Shown piece by piece: positions 1 through 8,627 of a DNA stretch of 64,000 nucleotides. The notes below the pieces were generated by a model. That model saw nothing but the letters and a program-made list of their open reading frames with translations, did no database searches and was not told the DNA's origin. How positions within the stretch are numbered: position 1 is the first letter of the stretch; each line of letters opens with the position of its first letter. Source of the DNA: an uncultured Polaribacter sp. (GTDB taxonomy: Bacteria; Bacteroidota; Bacteroidia; Flavobacteriales; Flavobacteriaceae); NCBI RefSeq assembly GCF_947497125.1, contig NZ_CANMFI010000004.1, forward strand, positions 248,001 through 312,000, given 5' to 3'. The position numbers were made by a program, and so were the translations under genes.

Positions 1-231
1 ACAACTACAACAATGCATCCGTGGTATTTAGCAACACTAATCTTACTCTGTGTTTTTACAAAATATCGTTTCCCGATAGTTTGGAGTGTGGTTATTATTT
101 TAAGTTATCAATCTTATGCAAACCTTCCTTGGAAAGAAAATTTATGGGTAATTAGTTTAGAATATCTCATTTTGTATGGCTACTTAATTTTTGAGATTAT
201 CAAAAAAAACAAACCTGTATTAGTTAAATAA
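1..231 (+). CDS. C-terminal end of a membrane mannosyltransferase-like protein (partial)
   Basis: The frame is open from the first base of the window, so this is the tail of a gene that starts upstream. The visible part contains an HPWYL motif (from base 16), then hydrophobic stretches typical of a last pair of membrane segments, and a short basic tail. HPWYL followed by a 'TxYRFPxVWS' type segment is, from memory, how polytopic mannosyl/glycosyltransferases of Flavobacteriaceae end, but the catalytic part is outside the window. The ATG at base 13 is internal and is probably not the start. The family assignment is inference; a generic polytopic membrane protein cannot be excluded. Confidence 0.5.
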   Translation, partial: TTTTMHPWYLATLILLCVFTKYRFPIVWSVVIILSYQSYANLPWKENLWVISLEYLILYGYLIFEIIKKNKPVLVK

Positions 232-292
232 ATAAATTCTGTACCTATCTAAAATGATTTTTGTATTTTAGACTTTAAATTTATTTTTATTT

Positions 293-1324
293 ATGAAAAG
301 ACTTACCATAAAAGACATTGCAAAAGAATTTAATGTTTCTATTTCTACTGTTTCTAAGGCTTTAAACGACAGTTATGAAATTAGTGTAAGCACCAAAGAA
401 AAAATACAGAAATACGCAAAAACAAATAACTACAAACCAAATTTTAATGCGCTAAGTCTAAAAAATAGACAAACAAAAACAATCGGAATTATTATACCCA
501 ATATGTTAAATTACTTTTTTGCACAAGTATTTAATGGGATCGAAAAAGTTGCCAATGAAAGAGGATATAAAATAATCTCTTGTATTTCTAACGAGTCTTT
601 TACCAAAGAGGTAGAAACAATTGAAATGTTGTCGAATGGCAGTATTGATGGTTTTATTTTGTCTTTAGCAGAAGAAACAGTCTCTAAAAATGAGTTTGGC
701 CATTTTAAAGAAGTTATAGACAATGGTACGCCAATTGTTATGTTTGATAGAGTTGCAGATAGCATTAAATGCGACAAAGTAGTTACAGATAATTTTGATA
801 GCGCAAGAAGCACTGTTAGCTATTTAGTTAAATCTGGTCATAAAAATATTGCATTTATATCTACCATCAGCAACTTAGAAATTGGAAAAAGAAGGCAGCT
901 AGGCTACTTAAAAGGCTTAGAGGATCATCAAATAAAAGTAGAAAAAAATCTTATTATAAATATTGATGATGATTATAAAAACTACGAGGCTATTTTAGAA
1001 CCTATTTTAAAAAATAACAAAATAGATAGTGTAATTGCTACCGATGAATCTTCTGCAATTGCTGCAATGAAAGTAGCCATAAAACAAGGTCATAAAATAC
1101 CTGAAAATTTTTCAGTCATTTCTTTTTCAAACGGAATTTTAGCAAGACATTCTAGTCCTAGAATGACAACTGTTAGTCAGCATGGCGAAATAATGGGTGC
1201 TACAGCAGCAGAAAAACTTATTAATAGATTAGAAGATAAATCTGAAATTAAAAAAGAACCAGAAACTATTGTCATAAAAACAGACCTTGTAGAAAGAAAT
1301 TCTACTAAAAAAATATTACTTTAA
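293..1324 (+). CDS. LacI-family transcriptional regulator
   Basis: This 343-residue protein has the normal length of a LacI/GalR repressor. An N-terminal helix-turn-helix (about residues 4-25, with the family signature IKDIAKEFNVS then STVSKALN) is followed by a hinge region and a periplasmic-binding-protein-like effector domain beginning near residue 62 (TIGIIIPNM). The C-terminal part contains the usual S-F-S-N-G region that closes the sugar-binding fold. In the family the effector is usually a sugar or sugar phosphate, but the ligand cannot be read here. The next gene, a HAD phosphatase, starts 5 bases after the stop, so the two are probably co-transcribed and the regulator may respond to a sugar phosphate that its partner handles. 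That link is inference. Confidence 0.9.
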   Translation: MKRLTIKDIAKEFNVSISTVSKALNDSYEISVSTKEKIQKYAKTNNYKPNFNALSLKNRQTKTIGIIIPNMLNYFFAQVFNGIEKVANERGYKIISCISNESFTKEVETIEMLSNGSIDGFILSLAEETVSKNEFGHFKEVIDNGTPIVMFDRVADSIKCDKVVTDNFDSARSTVSYLVKSGHKNIAFISTISNLEIGKRRQLGYLKGLEDHQIKVEKNLIINIDDDYKNYEAILEPILKNNKIDSVIATDESSAIAAMKVAIKQGHKIPENFSVISFSNGILARHSSPRMTTVSQHGEIMGATAAEKLINRLEDKSEIKKEPETIVIKTDLVERNSTKKILL

Positions 1325-1329
1325 AACCT

Positions 1330-2136
1330 ATGGATTTTTCAAAAGTAAAATTAGTAGTATCTGATATGGATGGCACATTACTAAACAATAAAGGTGAAGT
1401 AAGTAGTTTGTTTTTTGAATTAGTTGATGATCTTAAAAATAAAGGTGTTGTTTTTTGTGCCGCAAGTGGAAGACAGTATAATAGTATTTTACAAAAACTA
1501 GCAACCTTAAAAGAAGATATTTATATTATTGCAGAAAATGGTGCAATCGCTAAAAAAAACGATCAAATACTTTCTATACAACCGCTATCAAAAAGTAAGA
1601 TAAAAAAAATTATACCTGTTTTAAGAACTATAGAAGGTGCCGAAGTTGTGCTATGTAGTGAAAATTCTGCTTTTATTGAAACTAAAAACAAAGGTTTTAC
1701 TACACTTTTTCAAGAATACTACCATACCTATTCACAAGTTGATGATTTGCTTAAAACTTTAGAGACCACAGAAATTTTAAAAGTTGCTATATATCATCAT
1801 GAATCTTCAGAAAAATATATTTACCCAAAATTAAAAGAATTTAAAGACGAAATTTTTATTAAAATTTCTGGCAAAAACTGGTTAGACCTTTCCGACGAAA
1901 AAGCAAATAAAGGAAATGCTGTTAGAGAACTACAGCAAAGTTTAAACATTTCTAAACAAGAAACTATGGTTTTTGGAGACTACCACAATGATATAGAAAT
2001 GTTACAAGAAGCTTCTTTTAGCTATGCAATGAAAAATGCTCACAAAGACATTTTAAAAATTGCAAACTACAGCACAGATGACAATAATAATTATGGCGTA
2101 GAAAAAATCTTGAAACAAGTTTTAGCAAGTAAATAA
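1330..2136 (+). CDS. Cof-type HAD-superfamily phosphatase
   Basis: This 268-residue protein is a haloacid-dehalogenase-superfamily hydrolase of the Cof/IIB type. Motif I is DMDGT at residues 12-16, with the nucleophilic Asp12 and the general acid Asp14. Motif II is the Ser of the CAASGR segment near residue 48. Motif IV is GDYHND near residue 216, which binds magnesium. Between them lies the alpha/beta cap expected in this subfamily. Members dephosphorylate sugar phosphates, flavin nucleotides or pyridoxal phosphate, and the exact substrate cannot be told from sequence. The gene follows the LacI regulator after 5 bases and is convergent with the next gene, whose stop lies 7 bases away. Confidence 0.9.
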   Translation: MDFSKVKLVVSDMDGTLLNNKGEVSSLFFELVDDLKNKGVVFCAASGRQYNSILQKLATLKEDIYIIAENGAIAKKNDQILSIQPLSKSKIKKIIPVLRTIEGAEVVLCSENSAFIETKNKGFTTLFQEYYHTYSQVDDLLKTLETTEILKVAIYHHESSEKYIYPKLKEFKDEIFIKISGKNWLDLSDEKANKGNAVRELQQSLNISKQETMVFGDYHNDIEMLQEASFSYAMKNAHKDILKIANYSTDDNNNYGVEKILKQVLASK

Positions 2137-2143
2137 TTACAAT

Positions 2144-2977
2144 TTATTTAATTTGTAACTGCTGCCCAATTGCAAGATTAGTATCTATCAAATCATTTAA
2201 GTCTTTAAGAATGTTAACAGTAGTATTAAATTTTCTAGCAATAGAATATAAAGTATCACCTTTAACAACCGTATAGGATTCTAATTTACTAGTTACCTCT
2301 TTAACAGAGTCTTTACTTGATTCTTTAAAATCAAATTCAGCATCTCTTTTTAATGTATCAAACTCATATAAATTATAGTTTTCTATAATTGTAATTAGTT
2401 TATTAGGGTATTTTTTATCTGTAGCATAACCCGCTTTTTTTAAACCTTTGGCCCAACTTTTATAATCTCTTTTATCGTAATTAAATAAAAAAGAATATCG
2501 TTTTCTTTTTGTTAAAAACTCAGAATGATCTTTATAAGAAGTGGCAACATACTCGTACTTTCTAAAACATTCACCAGCCTTATCATCGTCATGATACACT
2601 TTTTTACCAGACCAACCCGAATGACATTTTATACCAAAATGATTGTTAGATTTTGATGCCAACTCACTTCTACCACTACCAGATTCTAAAATACCTTGTG
2701 CTAAGGTAATACTTGCAGGAATATTACTGCTATGCATTTCTTCTACAGCAATAGAGGCATAAGTTTCTATATAAGCTAATTTTAACTTACTTAAACTAGG
2801 ATTTTTTTTATACAACTCTTTGGTAAATTTCTTTACCCCTTTTAAATTACTATTATTCGCAATCGGTTTGTTTGTAACGTTGTTATCATCTTTACTAGAC
2901 TTATGGCTGTTTTTATGAGCACCACAGCTATAAAAAAGTAAAATAAAAAACGAATATTTTATAATTCTTAATTTCAT
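2144..2977 (-). CDS. Lipoprotein N-acetylglucosaminidase with LysM domain
   Basis: This 277-residue lipoprotein has a short signal peptide ending in a lipobox (LLFYSC, acylated Cys18). A glucosaminidase (FlgJ/LytG-like) domain covers roughly residues 70-210, with the catalytic-Glu region LAQGILESGSGRSELA and the downstream NNHFGIKC motif. A single LysM domain lies at the C-terminus (YTVVKGDTLYSIA, about residues 232-277). The predicted activity is cleavage of peptidoglycan glycan strands from the periplasmic face. Its start overlaps the stop of the upstream PLP-enzyme gene by 4 bases, so it is translationally coupled as the last gene of a minus-strand run after the ABC-F gene. Confidence 0.88.
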   Translation of the reverse strand: MKLRIIKYSFFILLFYSCGAHKNSHKSSKDDNNVTNKPIANNSNLKGVKKFTKELYKKNPSLSKLKLAYIETYASIAVEEMHSSNIPASITLAQGILESGSGRSELASKSNNHFGIKCHSGWSGKKVYHDDDKAGECFRKYEYVATSYKDHSEFLTKRKRYSFLFNYDKRDYKSWAKGLKKAGYATDKKYPNKLITIIENYNLYEFDTLKRDAEFDFKESSKDSVKEVTSKLESYTVVKGDTLYSIARKFNTTVNILKDLNDLIDTNLAIGQQLQIK

Positions 2978-3960
2978 AAAACATTAATTAAAGGTTCTTC
3001 TTTCTGTTTTAATAAGTTGTTTATTCCTGCAATTCCCTGTAGTCCGCCAGTATGGATTGCTAATATTTTAGCACCTTCTTTAAAAGTATCTTTTTCTATT
3101 AAATCTAAAATACCAAAAATCATTTTACCTGTATAAACAGGGTCTAATTGAATACCAGTATCTGCTTTAAATTTATTAATAAATATAATTAATTCTTTGT
3201 TATATTTTGCATAACCACCAAAATGATAGTCTTTTTTTAGGCTCCAATTATTATTTTTAATCGTATATTTTTTTATTTCTTCGGATAAAAAGTTTCCTTT
3301 TAAAGCAGGAAAACCAATTACTTTCTGTTTCTTTTTAAGAGATTTTATCAGTCCTGCTAAAGTACCACCTGTACCAACTGAAGCACAAACATAATCGAAG
3401 GCAGCGTCTTGCGGGGTTAAAATTTCTTGACAACCATCTACTGCTAAACAATTAGTACCTCCTTCTGGAATCAAATAAAAATCGCCCCATTTATTTTTCA
3501 TTTTCTCTATAAACCCAAAAGACGATTTTTGTCTGTAAAGCTCTCTAGATATAAAATGAAATTTCATACCATGATCTTGCGCTACTTTTAAAGTAGCATT
3601 TTCGGCTATTGTTTGTGGTAGGTTTTTACCCAACTCATCTCCTCTAATAATACCAAACGTTTTTAAACCTACTAGTTTACCTGCAACAGCAGTGGCAGCA
3701 ATGTGATTAGAATAGGCACCACCAAAAGTAAGTACTGCCTTCTTTTTTAATTTTTTAGCTTCTTGTAAATTATATTTTAGCTTTCTAAATTTGTTTCCCG
3801 AAACTATTGGGTGAATTAAATCTTCTCGTTTTATAAAAAGGGCTACTTTTTTTTCTTCTAGAATCGGTAATAAAATTTGTTGATTCTCAGAAACAAAATT
3901 GGTGTCAAAAAAAGTAGGATTTGTAGTGCTCAATGTATAAATTTTGGTTGTGTAAAACAC
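2974..3960 (-). CDS. PLP-dependent ACC deaminase / D-cysteine desulfhydrase family enzyme
   Basis: This 328-residue fold-type II PLP enzyme belongs to the 1-aminocyclopropane-1-carboxylate deaminase/D-cysteine desulfhydrase family. The PLP lysine is expected at Lys57 in SGNKFRKLKYN. The GGAYSNHIAATA segment (about residue 81) and the phosphate-binding loop SVGTGGTLAGL (about residue 194) are both present. The family deaminates ACC or desulfurates D-cysteine. The two activities differ by a few active-site residues I cannot assign safely, and D-cysteine desulfhydrase is the more usual role in bacteria of this group. The gene lies 45 bases after the ABC-F gene and overlaps the glucosaminidase gene by 4 bases. 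Confidence 0.85.
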   Translation of the reverse strand: MFYTTKIYTLSTTNPTFFDTNFVSENQQILLPILEEKKVALFIKREDLIHPIVSGNKFRKLKYNLQEAKKLKKKAVLTFGGAYSNHIAATAVAGKLVGLKTFGIIRGDELGKNLPQTIAENATLKVAQDHGMKFHFISRELYRQKSSFGFIEKMKNKWGDFYLIPEGGTNCLAVDGCQEILTPQDAAFDYVCASVGTGGTLAGLIKSLKKKQKVIGFPALKGNFLSEEIKKYTIKNNNWSLKKDYHFGGYAKYNKELIIFINKFKADTGIQLDPVYTGKMIFGILDLIEKDTFKEGAKILAIHTGGLQGIAGINNLLKQKEEPLINVL

Positions 3961-4005
3961 CTAATAAAAGGCTATAATGTGTGTTCTTTTTAAATAAAAA
4001 AAGGG

Positions 4006-5922
4006 TTAATTAAAATTGGTAACTTCTGCTTCTACAAGTTCCCAATTTTCCATTAAAACATCTAACTGTGCTTTCTTTGCCTTATAATTTTCGAAAAAAT
4101 TAGGCCTTGCAGAAACCGCATCATAATCTTGAGCCAATTCTAAATCTATTTTAGTAATTTCTGCCTCTAAAGTTGCAATATCGTTCTCTATGTTAGAAAG
4201 TTTATTTTTAATTTTCTTTAATTGCTTTTCTTGATCTCTAGTAAGTTGATTTTCTTCATTTGCAACAACCGATTTTTCAACTTTTACAACAGTTCTTTTC
4301 TCTGCCTCTCTAAGGTTTTCTATTTTGTGTTGTTCTAAAAAATAATCAATATCACCTAAATATTCTTTTATTTCTTTGTCTTTAAAACCATACACTGTAG
4401 AAGTTAAGCCTTGTAAAAAGTCTCTATCATGAGATACTAAAATTAAGGTACCATTAAAGTTATGCAATGCTTCTTTTAAAACATTTTTTGATGCAATATC
4501 TAGGTGGTTTGTTGGCTCATCCATTATTAACACATTAAATGGTGATAATAATAATTTACACAATGCTAATCTATTTCTTTCGCCACCAGAAAGTACTTTT
4601 GCTTTTTTATCTACAGCATCTCCTCCAAACAGAAAAGAACCTAACATGTCTCTAACGCGCATTCTATTAGTATCTGTTGCAGCGTCTTCCATTATTTCTA
4701 AAACTGTTTTCTCTGGCGGTAAATGTTCTGATTGATTTTGGGCAAAGTAACCAACTTCTACATTGTGTCCTAGCTTTAAATGTCCTTCAAAAGGTATTTC
4801 ACCTACCATCATTTTGGCTAAAGTAGATTTTCCTTGTCCGTTTTGTCCTACAAATGCAATTTTACTATTTCTTTCAATTAATAAATCTACCCCAGACAAC
4901 ACGTGTTTTTCTCCGTAACTTTTAGAAAGGTTTTCTGCTTCTACAATAATTTTACCAGGATCTTTAGAGATTGCAAACCTAACATTCATCGCTTGGTTAT
5001 CATCTTTATCAACTTCAATCAACTCAACCTTATCTAGCTGTTTCATTAAAGATTGCGCCATAGAGGCTTTACTTGCTTTTGCTTTAAATTTATTAATTAA
5101 GTGTTGCTTTTGCTTAATTTCTTTCTCTTGGTTTTTCTGAGCTTGTAACTGTTTTTCTTTAATTTCTCCTCTTAAAAGTAAAAACTCAGAATAAGGTTTT
5201 TTGTAATCGTAAATTTGCCCTAAAGATATTTCAATGGTTCTATTGGTAACATTATCTAAAAACATTTTATCATGCGATACCAATACAATTGCGCCAGAAT
5301 AGCCTTTTAAAAAGTTCTCTAACCAAATAATAGATTCTATATCTAAGTGATTGGTTGGCTCATCTAACAACAGAATATCATTATTTTGTAATAATAATTT
5401 TGCCAATTCTATACGCATTCTCCATCCACCAGAAAAAGTATCAGTTAATTTATCAAAATCTTCTCTTTGAAAACCTAAACCTTGTAATATTTTTTCGGTG
5501 TCACCTTGATAGTTATAACCACCAAGTAGTTCGTAACGCTCTGTTTTCTCTGTTAAATCTACAATTAACTGACTATAAGAATCACTTTCATAATCTGTTC
5601 TTGTTGCTAATTGTTCGTTTATTTCATCGAGTTGCGCTTCTATTTCTTTAATTTCTACAAACGCTTGATAAGCCTCTTCTAAAATAGTTCTTCCTTCTAC
5701 AAAATCGATGTCTTGTCTTAAAAAACCAATTTGTACGTCTTTATCAAAAGCCATAGTACCACTACTTTCTATATCTTTAGACAGCACTTTTAAAAGGGTA
5801 GATTTACCTGCCCCATTTTTACCAATAAGACCAATTCTATCTCCCTTGTTTAATTTAAAAGTGATTCCAGAAAATAAGTCAGTTCCCATAAAAGAAACTG
5901 TTAAGTTGTGTACGTTTAACAT
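4006..5922 (-). CDS. ABC-F family ATPase (ribosome-associated type)
   Basis: This 638-residue protein has two ABC ATPase domains and no membrane segment, which is the ABC-F layout. Domain 1 has Walker A GKNGAGKS (residues 35-42), signature SGGWRMR and Walker B LLLDEPTNHLD. Domain 2 has GQNGQGKS, SGGERNR and LIMDEPTNHLD. A charged linker separates them, and the last 80 or so residues form a coiled coil (EKQLKKIKNKLSNIENDI) as in the Uup/YheS-type C-terminus. ABC-F proteins act on the ribosomal E site in translation. Upstream, an overlapping pair of -7 boxes suggests transcription divergent from the DUF983 gene. Confidence 0.92.
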   Translation of the reverse strand: MLNVHNLTVSFMGTDLFSGITFKLNKGDRIGLIGKNGAGKSTLLKVLSKDIESSGTMAFDKDVQIGFLRQDIDFVEGRTILEEAYQAFVEIKEIEAQLDEINEQLATRTDYESDSYSQLIVDLTEKTERYELLGGYNYQGDTEKILQGLGFQREDFDKLTDTFSGGWRMRIELAKLLLQNNDILLLDEPTNHLDIESIIWLENFLKGYSGAIVLVSHDKMFLDNVTNRTIEISLGQIYDYKKPYSEFLLLRGEIKEKQLQAQKNQEKEIKQKQHLINKFKAKASKASMAQSLMKQLDKVELIEVDKDDNQAMNVRFAISKDPGKIIVEAENLSKSYGEKHVLSGVDLLIERNSKIAFVGQNGQGKSTLAKMMVGEIPFEGHLKLGHNVEVGYFAQNQSEHLPPEKTVLEIMEDAATDTNRMRVRDMLGSFLFGGDAVDKKAKVLSGGERNRLALCKLLLSPFNVLIMDEPTNHLDIASKNVLKEALHNFNGTLILVSHDRDFLQGLTSTVYGFKDKEIKEYLGDIDYFLEQHKIENLREAEKRTVVKVEKSVVANEENQLTRDQEKQLKKIKNKLSNIENDIATLEAEITKIDLELAQDYDAVSARPNFFENYKAKKAQLDVLMENWELVEAEVTNFN

Positions 5923-5962
5923 GTAATGTAATAATTGTTACTTAAAAAAAAGTTTTAAACTC

Positions 5963-5978
5963 TATCTTTGCAAAAGTA
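5963..5978. promoter_or_regulatory. Overlapping divergent -7 boxes for abc-F and DUF983 genes
   Basis: On the plus strand TATCTTTGC (5963-5971) fits the Bacteroidota -7 consensus TAnnTTTG and lies 24 bases before the DUF983 start. On the minus strand TACTTTTGC (5970-5978) fits the same consensus and faces the ABC-F gene, whose start is 47 bases away. The two boxes share the central GC, so the pair is nearly palindromic and the two polymerases could not bind at once. Neither has a clear -33 TTTG at ideal spacing. Confidence 0.55.
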
Positions 5979-5995
5979 TACAAATTTATATTCTT

Positions 5996-6385
5996 ATGTT
6001 AAAAAAAGGGACCAAGTTATATAGTATTATCAATGTAAAATGCCCAAAATGTCACGAAGGCGAATTTTTTAAACACAAATTCACATTTCATCCAACAAAG
6101 GTTACCAAATTACACGATAATTGTCCGAAATGTAATTTAAAATACATGATGGAACCTTCTTTTTACTACGGCGCTATGTATGTGAATTACGGAATTATTG
6201 TTGCCTTATTTGTTGCTGTTTTTATCATTGCCAAGGTAATTTTAAACCTAACCATAATTCAAAGTTTTGCCGGAATTATAGCCGCTTCATTAATACTGGC
6301 TCCTATTAATTTAAGGCTATCAAGAATTATCTGGATCAATCTTTTTGTTACTTATGAAAAAGATAGTACTGTAAAAAAGAAATAA
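5996..6385 (+). CDS. DUF983 family zinc-ribbon membrane protein
   Basis: This 129-residue protein has two CPxC pairs in its first 50 residues (Cys16/Cys19 in KCPKCHEG and Cys43/Cys46 region in NCPKCNLKY), which form a likely zinc ribbon. The pattern PSFYYGAMYVNYG and two predicted transmembrane helices follow. This is the DUF983 family, which is widespread and has no assigned function. A -7 box lies immediately upstream (5963-5971). The gene is followed by the left copy of a hairpin-forming repeat. Confidence 0.85.
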   Translation: MLKKGTKLYSIINVKCPKCHEGEFFKHKFTFHPTKVTKLHDNCPKCNLKYMMEPSFYYGAMYVNYGIIVALFVAVFIIAKVILNLTIIQSFAGIIAASLILAPINLRLSRIIWINLFVTYEKDSTVKKK

Positions 6386-6390
6386 TTTTT

Positions 6391-6480
6391 GGGCGTTTAA
6401 ACAGGCTTTCGCTACTCGCTTCACGCAAAAAAGCGTGAGAGCTTAAACAAACCGCTCTATCCCTAACGCAAAAACGTTAG
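6391..6480 (+). repeat. Interspersed hairpin repeat, left copy
   Basis: This 90-base element has strong internal dyads: TCACGC-A6-GCGTGA (6421-6438) and CTAACG-CAAAAA-CGTTAG (6463-6480). Bases 6403-6453 recur in inverted orientation at 7640-7690 with only a few mismatches. The sequence is richer in G+C than its surroundings. It resembles REP/BIME-like elements that I recall from flavobacterial genomes. The terminal hairpin may also serve as a terminator for the flanking convergent genes. Confidence 0.7.
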
Positions 6481-6490
6481 ATAATAAAAG

Positions 6491-7564
6491 TTATGTAGTT
6501 GCTTTATCTTTCTTATCTAACAAATGCTTAAAGCGACTAATAGCAATCTCATCGTCTAGATCTTTATTGTTTTCTAAATGCTGAAACAGTTCTTCGGCAA
6601 CTGTAGGCGCTATCATTACACCTCGCGTACCCAAACCATTTAACAATACTAATTGATGGTAATCTGGATGCACACCAACCAATGGCCTTCTGCCAGAAAC
6701 GGTAGGTCTCATACCCGCAGTTTGATCTACAATCGTATAGGGTACATCTATAATAGTTTCTAACTTTTCTATCAATTCTTTTTTCCCTTCGTTAGAAGGT
6801 GCTGCTGTTTTGTCTGTCCAATTAAAAGTGGCACCTACCTTAAATAAATGGTTGCCAAGCGGAAGCACAAAAAGAGACGATTTCAATAAAAAATTGATGT
6901 TTAATAAAGGTGCATGTATGGTTAAAAGCTCTCCTTTAACTTCATTTAAAGGCAAATAGTTAAAAAACGGATTTAATTTCATCCCAAAACCCTCACAAAA
7001 AACAATCTTACTAGCGTTTATATCATTATAAACAAGTCCGTTTTCTTGTAAATTAATATCGTTGTAATTAAATTTCTCAAACCTTATTAACTGTTGTTCG
7101 TTTAAAAAGTTTCTATAAGATTCTACTAATTTTTTAGTATCAATTCTACCTGCTTCTTTTACATTTCCAAAACTAAAGTTTGCCAGAATACCTGTATAAC
7201 TATTTGTATCTAATTGAGTGTCTAAATACGGTGTTAACTTTGGCTTGTCTATTGCGGCAAACCAGTTATTTTGATCTTCAATTGACTTAAATACTTTTTT
7301 AATTGTAAATTTTTCATCAATAGAAATATTGAGTTTTTTTTCTATCTTTTCGTAGAACGGAAGTGCTATTTCTAATTGTTCTTTCGCATTCCAAACGGGT
7401 GTATATCTTTTTAAAATTACAGGGTTGTAAACACCACCCGCAACTAAAGAAGAAGTTTGCGAATCATCTTCAAAAACAACAAAACTTTTATTGGCTGCTG
7501 TTAATTGTTCTGCAAATGCCAAACCTGCCAACCCGAGACCTACAATTATATAATCTACTTTCAT
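6491..7564 (-). CDS. FAD-dependent oxidoreductase (DAO/DadA-like)
   Basis: This 357-residue protein starts with a Rossmann dinucleotide-binding motif GLGLAG (residues 9-14) directly after VDYIIV. It ends with the DAO-family C-terminal FAD contact GMRPTVSGRRPLVG and the NGLGTRGVM segment. The fold is D-amino-acid oxidase-like and resembles the oxidoreductase half of MnmC, but no methyltransferase half is present and the substrate is unknown. I chose the ATG at 7564 because the Rossmann strand begins there. The in-frame extension to 7720 reads through an inverted repeat and has no conserved character. The -7 box at 7569-7576 would make the transcript nearly leaderless. Confidence 0.82.
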   Translation of the reverse strand: MKVDYIIVGLGLAGLAFAEQLTAANKSFVVFEDDSQTSSLVAGGVYNPVILKRYTPVWNAKEQLEIALPFYEKIEKKLNISIDEKFTIKKVFKSIEDQNNWFAAIDKPKLTPYLDTQLDTNSYTGILANFSFGNVKEAGRIDTKKLVESYRNFLNEQQLIRFEKFNYNDINLQENGLVYNDINASKIVFCEGFGMKLNPFFNYLPLNEVKGELLTIHAPLLNINFLLKSSLFVLPLGNHLFKVGATFNWTDKTAAPSNEGKKELIEKLETIIDVPYTIVDQTAGMRPTVSGRRPLVGVHPDYHQLVLLNGLGTRGVMIAPTVAEELFQHLENNKDLDDEIAISRFKHLLDKKDKATT

Positions 7565-7568
7565 ACTA

Positions 7569-7576
7569 CAAAAATA
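7569..7576 (-). promoter_or_regulatory. -7 box for the FAD oxidoreductase
   Basis: On the minus strand TATTTTTG matches TAnnTTTG and ends only 4 bases before the ATG at 7564. Transcription would therefore begin at or within a couple of bases of the start codon. Confidence 0.4.
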
Positions 7577-7639
7577 AGCGATTTTATGTTTCTTTATTCT
7601 AATAAAATAGGTTTCTTTATCTGTGTAGCCCAGATTGAA

Positions 7640-7690
7640 CGGCTTGTTTAAGCTCTCACGCTTTTTAGCGTGAAGCGAGTAGTGAAAGCT
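7640..7690 (-). repeat. Interspersed hairpin repeat, right (inverted) copy
   Basis: This is the reverse complement of 6403-6453 with about four substitutions. It keeps the central hairpin CTCACGC-TTTTTA-GCGTGA. Together the two copies bracket the FAD oxidoreductase gene as arms of about 51 bases separated by about 1.2 kb. Confidence 0.7.
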
Positions 7691-7701
7691 GGAAATAGCT
7701 T

Positions 7702-7734
7702 CAAAAAAAAAACGTCCCAAAAAATTGGAACGTT
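7702..7734 (-). terminator. Rho-independent terminator of the gldKLMN operon
   Basis: Read on the minus strand, AACGTTCCAA (7734-7725) pairs with TTGGGACGTT (7720-7711) as a 10-bp stem with one G-T pair. It is followed by a run of T. It lies just downstream of the gldN stop at 7757 and so closes the operon before the FAD oxidoreductase gene. Confidence 0.8.
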
Positions 7735-7756
7735 TGTTATTTAAAAGAAATGAAGA

Positions 7757-8611
7757 TTAGTAATTCCACATATCCATTTCTCTGTTTCTAATATCTTCTT
7801 TAATCTTGTTAGCCTCTAACAACTGGAAAAGAGAGTTGCCTCTAACATAATCTGCAATTGCTCTGTTGCCGTATACATTTTCTTCTCTAACAATAGTTCC
7901 GCTAAATCTTCTAGCATTTAACATATGATCGAAAGAAATAGGATGAGAGGCATTTTTTGGATTAAATACTTTGGCATCGTGTAAGATATCTCTTGCTGCA
8001 GGAAAGAAAATCCAAAAAAGTTCATACAAGTTATCGTCTTCAACATCTTGCACGCCTAATGTTTGTACATCTTTACCCATTGGTGCTAAGGCTAAAAGCC
8101 TATATTTTAACTCTCCCTGACGCTTATCAAAATACCACATTCCTTTAATCATGTAGCCTTCTACATCTTGGGTTTGCAATCTTATGGTATCACTATAACC
8201 ATTTTCTTGTCTTACACTTATTAAACGACTGTCTATCTCGCTCTGTGTAACTTTAGAAGTAAAAAAAGAATCTGAATATGCCTCTGTTATTTTCCCTTGT
8301 TTTATCCCTTTAATTAAAGTATCAAATAAAGACCTTCTATCTGATGATATATTTGTGGTATCTATCGGAAAATAATAAGGCAAGTTTATTTTTTGATTTA
8401 AATCGATAAACTCCCATACAACTTTAGACCACAAAATATCTCTATCATCTACATAACCATAAGGTACAGGACCATCATTGTCTGCAGCAGCTTGCTGTTC
8501 ACTAGTTTTTCCTATTTGAGATACTTTTTTAGAATTCAATAAATTAGATTGTGCATTTACTGCACCACTAATAAACAAGGTTAACAAGAGTAATAAACAA
8601 TTTTTAAACAT
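7757..8611 (-). CDS. gldN: Gliding motility / type IX secretion protein GldN
   Basis: This 284-residue protein has a cleavable signal peptide (MFKNCLLLLLTLFISG, cleaved after VNAQ). The conserved GldN region then begins with the segments PVPYGYVDDRDILWSKVVWE (residues about 48-67) and LNQKINLPYYFP. The GldN family forms, with GldK, the periplasmic/outer-membrane ring of the type IX secretion and gliding machine. The gene is last in the order gldK-gldL-gldM-gldN on the minus strand, 16 bases after gldM, and is followed by a strong terminator. No second gldN-like paralog (gldO) follows it. Confidence 0.95.
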   Translation of the reverse strand: MFKNCLLLLLTLFISGAVNAQSNLLNSKKVSQIGKTSEQQAAADNDGPVPYGYVDDRDILWSKVVWEFIDLNQKINLPYYFPIDTTNISSDRRSLFDTLIKGIKQGKITEAYSDSFFTSKVTQSEIDSRLISVRQENGYSDTIRLQTQDVEGYMIKGMWYFDKRQGELKYRLLALAPMGKDVQTLGVQDVEDDNLYELFWIFFPAARDILHDAKVFNPKNASHPISFDHMLNARRFSGTIVREENVYGNRAIADYVRGNSLFQLLEANKIKEDIRNREMDMWNY

Positions 8612-8627
8612 ATTTTATTTTTTTCTT

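Noticed and set aside
7565..7720. 52-residue N-terminal extension of the FAD oxidoreductase
   Set aside because: It reads through the inverted hairpin repeat. The Rossmann fold begins at the ATG 7564, and a -7 box lies just upstream of it.
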